DNA of 64,000 nucleotides from positions 62,001-126,000 of the forward strand of contig NZ_DASSAB010000045.1 in assembly GCF_035685805.1 (NCBI RefSeq), written 5' to 3'. The DNA is from Dyella_A sp035685805. Its GTDB lineage: Bacteria > Pseudomonadota > Gammaproteobacteria > Xanthomonadales > Rhodanobacteraceae. Of this stretch, positions 58,900-64,000 are shown one piece after another. The notes under the pieces were generated by a model. The model did no database searches. It was not told the DNA's origin and saw only the letters and a list, made by a program, of their open reading frames with translations. Position numbers and translations under genes: made by a program. Every line of letters begins with the position of its first letter. Position 1 is the first letter of the stretch.

Positions 58900-61296
58900 A
58901 TGTCCACACGACGCTTGCTGACCCGCACCACCCTGGCCGCGGCCACCTTGCTCGCGCTGTCGCAGGCTGCGCTGGCGCAGGACGCCACCGAGCCGGCAAC
59001 CAAGAAGACCACCGAACTGCAGACGGTAGTGGTCACCGGCACCCGCTCGTTCGACCGCACCGAATCGACCTCCCTGGCGCCGATCGACGTGCTCACGCCG
59101 AAAGACCTCGAGGGCACCGGCGCGCCGAACCTGGCCTCCGCACTGCGCACGCTGCTGCCGTCGTTCAACTTCCCGCAGCCGTCGGTCACGGACGCCACCG
59201 ACGCCACCCAGCCGGCGCAGCTGCGCGGTCTGGCGCCGGACCACACGCTGGTGCTGATCAACGGCAAGCGCCAGCACCCGACCGCCATCGTCAACGTCAA
59301 CGGCTCGCTCGGCCGCGGCTCGTCGCCGGTGGACATCAACGCGATCCCGGTCAACGCCATCGACCACGTCGAGGTGCTGCGCGACGGCGCTGCCGCCCAG
59401 TACGGCTCCGATGCGATCGCCGGCGTGATCAACATCATCCTCAAGGGCGGCGCCGGGCACGGCTCGGCGTCGCTGAGCCGGGGCCAGTACGACGGCGGCG
59501 ATGGCGAAACCTGGCAGGGCGGCGTCGACGGCGGATTCAACCTCGGCGACAAGGGCTGGGTGCACCTGAGCGCCAACGTCACCCACCAGGACCCGACCAA
59601 CCGCGCCGGTCCGGACCAGCGCTACCCGGCCGACCCCACCTACAACACCACCACCTTCCACTACGGCCTGCCGCTGACCCGCTCCAAGCAGGCCGCGATC
59701 AACGCCCAGTACGACCTCACGCCGGACGCGCAGCTGTATGCGTTCACCCTGTTCAACAAGCGCAACGTGAGTGCAGGCGGCTTCTTCCGCTCGCTGTCGC
59801 AGTACAACACCAATGGCTCCGGCGCGGACGCGGTCTACCCGAACGGCTACCTGCCGATCGAGAACAGCGCGATCCGCGACGATTCCGAGGTCCTCGGCCT
59901 GCGCGGCAAGGTGGCTGACTGGAACTACGACCTCAGCGCCAACACCGGCGGCAACCACTGGAAGCTCAACACCGCCGATACCTACAACTACTCGCTGGGC
60001 GCCGACTCGCCGACCGGGTTCTACATCGGCACGCTGACCAACCGGCAGGATTCCTTCAACGGCGACTTCAGCCGGGACTTCGACGTGGCTGGCCTGCAGA
60101 GTCCGCTGACGGTCGCCTGGGGCGTCGAGTACCGGCACGAAAAGTTCACCATCAAGGAAGGCGACCAGGCGTCCTATGCCGGTGCCGGCGCACAGGTATT
60201 CCCCGGCTACCGGCCAGGCGACGCAGGTACCCACGGCCGCAACAGCCGCGCCGTGTACCTCGACCTGGAAAGCGACCTGACCTACAAGTTCTCCGCCGGC
60301 CTGGCCGCGCGCTACGAGCATTACAGCGACTTCGGCAGCACCACCTCGGCCAAGGCCTCCGGCCGCTACGCGTTCAACGACACGGTGGCGCTGCGCGGCA
60401 CGGTGTCCAACGGCTTCCGCGCGCCGTCGCTGCAGCAGGAGTACTACTCCTCCACCGCGATCAACTTCGTCAACCAGGGCAACGGCGTGCTGGTGCCGTA
60501 CACCATCCGCACCTTCCCGGTGACCGATCCGGCGGCGCAGGCGCTGGGAGCCCAGGCGCTGAAGCCGGAGAAGTCGCGCAACTACAGCTTCGGCCTGGTG
60601 CTCACACCGACCAGCGGCCTGTACACCACGCTGGACCTGTACCAGATCGACATCGACCATCGCATCATCCTCAGCGGCAACCTGGTCGGCGACGCCGTGC
60701 AGAACTACCTGACCTCGGTCGGCATCCCGTTCGTCAGCGGCGGTCGCTTCTTCACCAATGCGGTCGATACCCGCACCCGCGGCGTGGATCTGGTCTCGAC
60801 CTATCCGATCGAGTTGCAGAACTCCTCGGTCAAGCTCACGGGTGGTTTCAACTACAACAAGACCACCATCCGCAACATCGCGCCGAACCCGCCGCAGCTC
60901 GGTCTGGCCGGGCTTGACCTGCCGATCATCGATCGCGCCGAGCAGGGCCGCATCACCAAGGGCACCCCCAAGACCAAGGCGTTCGTGGCCGGCGACTGGA
61001 CCGTCAACAACTGGACCTTCCACGGCCAGCTGACCCGCTACGGCGAGTGGACCACGTTCGCCTCCGTGCCCAGCGGCGACCAGACCTTCGGTTCCGCCGT
61101 GCTGCTGGACCTGTCGGCGGCCTACAACTGGAACGACTGGACCTTCAGCGTGGGCGGCAACAACGTCACTAACGAGTACCCGGACAAGAACCAGCCGCGC
61201 ACTAGCGCCTTCAACATCATCCTGCCGTATCCGAACTCGTCGCCGTACGGTTTCAGCGGCGCCTACTACTACGCGTCGGTGGCCTACCACTGGTAA
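58900..61296 (+). CDS. TonB-dependent outer-membrane receptor
   Basis: A 798-residue receptor with signal peptide (cleavage near ALA at residue 26), a TonB-box-like TVVVTGTR at about residues 41-48, a plug domain (LRGLAPDHTLVLINGKRQH, VEVLRDGAAAQYGSDAIAGV) and a long beta-barrel ending YYYASVAYHW with the C-terminal aromatic. GGGGAG lies about seven bases upstream of the ATG. It is solitary: no regulator, transporter or enzyme neighbours, so its ligand cannot be inferred. The plug pattern fits a branch abundant in xanthomonads and caulobacters. It would be energised by TonB (6.6 kb). Confidence 0.93.
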   Translation: MSTRRLLTRTTLAAATLLALSQAALAQDATEPATKKTTELQTVVVTGTRSFDRTESTSLAPIDVLTPKDLEGTGAPNLASALRTLLPSFNFPQPSVTDATDATQPAQLRGLAPDHTLVLINGKRQHPTAIVNVNGSLGRGSSPVDINAIPVNAIDHVEVLRDGAAAQYGSDAIAGVINIILKGGAGHGSASLSRGQYDGGDGETWQGGVDGGFNLGDKGWVHLSANVTHQDPTNRAGPDQRYPADPTYNTTTFHYGLPLTRSKQAAINAQYDLTPDAQLYAFTLFNKRNVSAGGFFRSLSQYNTNGSGADAVYPNGYLPIENSAIRDDSEVLGLRGKVADWNYDLSANTGGNHWKLNTADTYNYSLGADSPTGFYIGTLTNRQDSFNGDFSRDFDVAGLQSPLTVAWGVEYRHEKFTIKEGDQASYAGAGAQVFPGYRPGDAGTHGRNSRAVYLDLESDLTYKFSAGLAARYEHYSDFGSTTSAKASGRYAFNDTVALRGTVSNGFRAPSLQQEYYSSTAINFVNQGNGVLVPYTIRTFPVTDPAAQALGAQALKPEKSRNYSFGLVLTPTSGLYTTLDLYQIDIDHRIILSGNLVGDAVQNYLTSVGIPFVSGGRFFTNAVDTRTRGVDLVSTYPIELQNSSVKLTGGFNYNKTTIRNIAPNPPQLGLAGLDLPIIDRAEQGRITKGTPKTKAFVAGDWTVNNWTFHGQLTRYGEWTTFASVPSGDQTFGSAVLLDLSAAYNWNDWTFSVGGNNVTNEYPDKNQPRTSAFNIILPYPNSSPYGFSGAYYYASVAYHW

Positions 61297-61322
61297 GCCG
61301 CATGGCCTGATGCAGGCAACGA

Positions 61323-61350
61323 AAGAAGCCCGCCGAAAGGCGGGCTTCTT
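61323..61350. terminator. Bidirectional terminator between the receptor gene and clpB
   Basis: AAGAAGCCCGCC and GGCGGGCTTCTT form a perfect 12-base stem around a GAAA tetraloop. It lies 26 bases after the receptor stop and 22 bases after the clpB stop on the opposite strand. Confidence 0.88.
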
Positions 61351-61372
61351 GTTGGGCGCCTGACGAGGAAAA

Positions 61373-63961
61373 TCAGGTCTTGTCGAACACCAGGCGTCCG
61401 CCCTCGGCATCGACCGCCACCGTGGTACCACCCGGGAAACGGCCCTCGAGAATCTCGCGCGACAGCGGGTTCTCCACCTGCTGCTGGATCGCCCGCTTCA
61501 GCGGCCGCGCCCCGTACACCGGATCGAAGCCAACGTTGCCCAGCAGGTCCAGCGCCTTCTCGCTGATGGTGAGCCCGAGCTGACGCTCGGCCAGCCGCTT
61601 CTCCAGGCTGCGCAACTGGATCCGCGCGATCTGGCGGATCTCCGGCTTGGTCAGCGGGTGGAACACCACGATGTCGTCCAGCCGGTTGATGAACTCCGGC
61701 CGGAAGTGCGCCTGCACCACGCCCATCACCGCGGCCTTCATCTGCGTGTAGGCCTCGGCCGAATCGTCGCCCGCCAGCTCCTGGATCTGGTGCGAGCCGA
61801 GGTTGGAGGTCATCACGATGACCGTGTTGCGGAAGTCCACCGTGCGTCCCTGGCCGTCAGTGAGGCGACCGTCGTCGAGCACCTGCAGCAGGATGTTGAA
61901 CACGTCCGGATGCGCCTTCTCCACCTCGTCCAGCAGGATCACGCTGTACGGGCGACGACGTACCGCCTCGGTGAGATAACCGCCCTCCTCGTAGCCGACG
62001 TAGCCCGGCGGCGCACCGACCAGCCGGCTGACCGCGTGCTTCTCCATGAACTCGCTCATGTCGATGCGTACCATGGCATCAGCCGAGTCGAACAGGAACT
62101 CCGCCAGCGCCTTGCACAGCTCGGTCTTGCCCACGCCGGTGGGGCCGAGGAACAGGAACGAGCCGCTGGGGCGGTTGGGGTCGGACAGCCCGGCGCGCGA
62201 ACGGCGCACCGAATCGGCGACCACCTTGATCGCCTCCTCCTGCCCGACCACGCGGGTGTGCAACGCGTCTTCCATCTTGAGCAGCTTCTCGCGCTCGCCC
62301 TCGAGCATCTTCGAGACCGGGATGCCGGTCCAGCGCGAAACGACCTCGGCGATCTCCTCGGCGGTGACGCGGTCCTGCACCAGCTTGAAGTCGCCCTGCT
62401 GCTCGGCGGCCTGCGCCGCGGCGAGCTGCTTCTCCAGTTCCGGCAGGCGGCCGTACTGGATCTCGCTCATGGCGGCGTAGTCCTGACGGCGCTGGGCGGC
62501 CTCAAGCTCGACGCGCGCCGCCTCGATCTGTTCCTTCACCTTGGTTGCGCCCTGCAGCGCGGCCTTCTCGGATTTCCAGATCTCGTTGAGGTCGGAGAAC
62601 TCGCGCTCCAGCGTTTCGATGTCGCTTTCCAGGTCGGCGAGGCGCTTCTTCGACTCCTCGTCCCTCTCCTTCTTCAGCATCTCGCGCTGGATCTTCAGCT
62701 GGATCAGCCGGCGCTCGAGGCGATCGAGTTCCTCCGGCTTGGAATCGATCTCCATGCGGATGCGGCTGGCCGCCTCGTCCATGAGGTCGATCGCCTTGTC
62801 CGGCAGCTGGCGGTCGGGGATGTAGCGGTTGGACAACGTCGCCGCGGCGACGATCGCCGGGTCGGTGATTTCCACCCCGTGATGCACTGCGTAGCGCTCC
62901 TTCAGGCCGCGCAGGATCGCAATGGTGTCTTCCACCGTGGGCTCGCCCACGAACACCTTCTGGAAGCGCCGCTCCAGCGCCGCGTCCTTCTCGATGTACT
63001 TGCGGTACTCGTCCAGCGTGGTGGCGCCGATGCAGTGCAGCTCGCCGCGCGCCAGCGCCGGCTTGAGCATGTTGCCGGCATCCATCGCGCCGTCCGCTTT
63101 GCCGGCACCGACCATGGTGTGCAGCTCGTCGATGAACAGGATCACCCGGCCTTCCTGCTTGGACAGGTCGCTGAGCACGGCCTTGAGTCGCTCCTCGAAC
63201 TCGCCGCGGAACTTGGCACCGGCGATCAATGCGCCCATGTCCAGCGACAGCACACGGCGACCGCGCAGCCCTTCGGGCACTTCATCCTTGATGATGCGCT
63301 GGGCCAGGCCCTCGACGATGGCCGTCTTGCCCACGCCGGGTTCGCCGATCAGCACCGGGTTGTTCTTGGTGCGCCGCTGCAGCACCTGGATGGTGCGGCG
63401 GATTTCCTCGTCGCGGCCGATCACCGGATCGAGCTTGCCGCTCTCGGCACGCTCGGTGAGGTCGATGCAGTACTTTTCCAGCGCCTGGCGTTGTTCCTCG
63501 GCGTTCTCGCTCTGCACTTTTTCGCCGCCGCGCAGCTTCTCGATCGCCGCTTCGATGGCCGCCTTCTGTGCACCGGCGGCCTTGAGCGCGCTGCCCAGCT
63601 CCCCCTTGTCCTCCAGCGCCGCCAGCACGAACAGCTCGCTGGCGATGAACTGGTCGCCGCGCTGCTGTGCCAGCTTGTCGGTGAGGTTGAGCAGGCGCGA
63701 CAGGTCATTGCCGACGTTGATGTTGCCTTCCTGCCCGCTGACCTGCGGCAGCCGCTGCAGCATCTCGCCCACGCGCTGGCGCAGCGCCGGCACGTTGACC
63801 TGCGCCTGGGTCAGCAGCGGCGCGGTGGAGCCACCCTGCTGGTCGAGCAGGGCGACCATCACGTGCACCGGTTCGAGCATGTTGTTGTCGCGGCCTACCG
63901 CCAGCGACTGCGCGTCGGCCAGCGCCTGCTGGAAACGCGAGGTGAGCTTGTCCATCCGCAT
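61373..63961 (-). CDS. clpB: ATP-dependent disaggregase ClpB
   Basis: An 862-residue Hsp100 chaperone. N-domain (residues 1-145), first AAA domain with Walker A IGEPGVGKTAIVEGLAQR near 206, a full coiled-coil M domain (about 405-525, KKERDEESKKRLADLESDIE), and second AAA domain with Walker A LGPTGVGKTELCKALAEF near 605 and FRPEFINRLDDIVVFHPL. Two starts (63961, 63955) are possible; GAGGGG is seven bases before the first. The 39 bases left upstream are too few to judge a heat-shock promoter. Confidence 0.97.
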   Translation of the reverse strand: MRMDKLTSRFQQALADAQSLAVGRDNNMLEPVHVMVALLDQQGGSTAPLLTQAQVNVPALRQRVGEMLQRLPQVSGQEGNINVGNDLSRLLNLTDKLAQQRGDQFIASELFVLAALEDKGELGSALKAAGAQKAAIEAAIEKLRGGEKVQSENAEEQRQALEKYCIDLTERAESGKLDPVIGRDEEIRRTIQVLQRRTKNNPVLIGEPGVGKTAIVEGLAQRIIKDEVPEGLRGRRVLSLDMGALIAGAKFRGEFEERLKAVLSDLSKQEGRVILFIDELHTMVGAGKADGAMDAGNMLKPALARGELHCIGATTLDEYRKYIEKDAALERRFQKVFVGEPTVEDTIAILRGLKERYAVHHGVEITDPAIVAAATLSNRYIPDRQLPDKAIDLMDEAASRIRMEIDSKPEELDRLERRLIQLKIQREMLKKERDEESKKRLADLESDIETLEREFSDLNEIWKSEKAALQGATKVKEQIEAARVELEAAQRRQDYAAMSEIQYGRLPELEKQLAAAQAAEQQGDFKLVQDRVTAEEIAEVVSRWTGIPVSKMLEGEREKLLKMEDALHTRVVGQEEAIKVVADSVRRSRAGLSDPNRPSGSFLFLGPTGVGKTELCKALAEFLFDSADAMVRIDMSEFMEKHAVSRLVGAPPGYVGYEEGGYLTEAVRRRPYSVILLDEVEKAHPDVFNILLQVLDDGRLTDGQGRTVDFRNTVIVMTSNLGSHQIQELAGDDSAEAYTQMKAAVMGVVQAHFRPEFINRLDDIVVFHPLTKPEIRQIARIQLRSLEKRLAERQLGLTISEKALDLLGNVGFDPVYGARPLKRAIQQQVENPLSREILEGRFPGGTTVAVDAEGGRLVFDKT

Positions 63962-64000
63962 GGGTGTTCCCCTCTCAAAGGTTCTGGCGGCGCGGCCGCC

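Overview
The window is a GC-rich, densely packed chromosomal segment from a gammaproteobacterium, most likely of the order Xanthomonadales (Lysobacterales), probably near Rhodanobacteraceae. This placement rests on gene order: pilG-pilH-pilI-pilJ-chpA next to gshB-tonB-yqgE-ruvX-pyrB, pilT-pilU next to proC-yggT, a glyA-nrdR-ribDE-ribBA-ribH-nusB-thiL-pgpA run, and kup lying inside the ruvCAB-ybgC-tolQRAB-pal cluster. Species cannot be decided from the window. About 70 protein genes, one tRNA, one FMN riboswitch and several strong terminators are supported. No insertion sequence, prophage, integrase, CRISPR array or plasmid module was seen.

Layout. (1) 1-5234, minus strand: the Chp/Pil twitching-motility chemosensory operon pilG, pilH, pilI, pilJ and the 5' part of the ChpA/PilL histidine kinase, which runs off the left edge. 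(2) 5592-9478, plus: glutathione synthetase, TonB, YqgE, RuvX and aspartate carbamoyltransferase. (3) 9546-12494, plus: a large unknown lipoprotein and a triple-BON periplasmic protein, each followed by a clear terminator. (4) 12605-14890, minus: the pilus retraction motors PilU and PilT. (5) 15210-16846, plus: proC and yggT. (6) 16923-27929, minus: an aldo/keto reductase, then (upstream) pgpA, thiL, a GNAT, nusB, ribH, ldcA, ribBA, ribE, an FMN riboswitch, ribD, nrdR, a lower-GC membrane protein gene and glyA. (7) 28061-32129: a DUF817 protein (minus), then ettA, a cupin and pyrF (plus). (8) 32292-38167, minus: the most accessory-looking part, with an unknown protein, a flavodoxin-like protein, an acyltransferase and a thioredoxin-fold protein, followed by a queuosine-precursor transporter, DUF427, peptide deformylase and DUF4197. 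(9) 38335-41285, plus: cstA-ybdD and a DUF2127 protein. (10) 41296-58627, minus: GNAT, HAD phosphatase, tRNA-Lys, queC, queE, cpoB, pal, tolB, tolA, tolR, tolQ, ybgC, ruvB, kup, ruvA, ruvC, yebC, a lipase-like hydrolase, aspS, a DUF3011 protein and an FmdB zinc-ribbon protein. (11) 58900-61296, plus: a TonB-dependent receptor; 61373-63961, minus: clpB.

The genes combine into several processes: surface sensing and twitching motility (Pil/Chp with PilT/PilU), riboflavin synthesis under FMN control, queuosine synthesis and precursor uptake (queC, queE, yhhQ), envelope integrity (Tol-Pal with CpoB and YbgC), Holliday junction processing (RuvABC), and TonB-energised outer-membrane uptake. Most of the window is conserved housekeeping DNA. 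I found no complete undescribed multi-gene system. The best second-look items are the unknown lipoprotein and triple-BON protein (9.5-12.5 kb), the lower-GC membrane gene translationally coupled to glyA, the FMN riboswitch placed inside the rib operon with a possible Shine-Dalgarno hairpin, the RibBA whose second domain has no cysteines, and the accessory patch at 32.3-35.6 kb.
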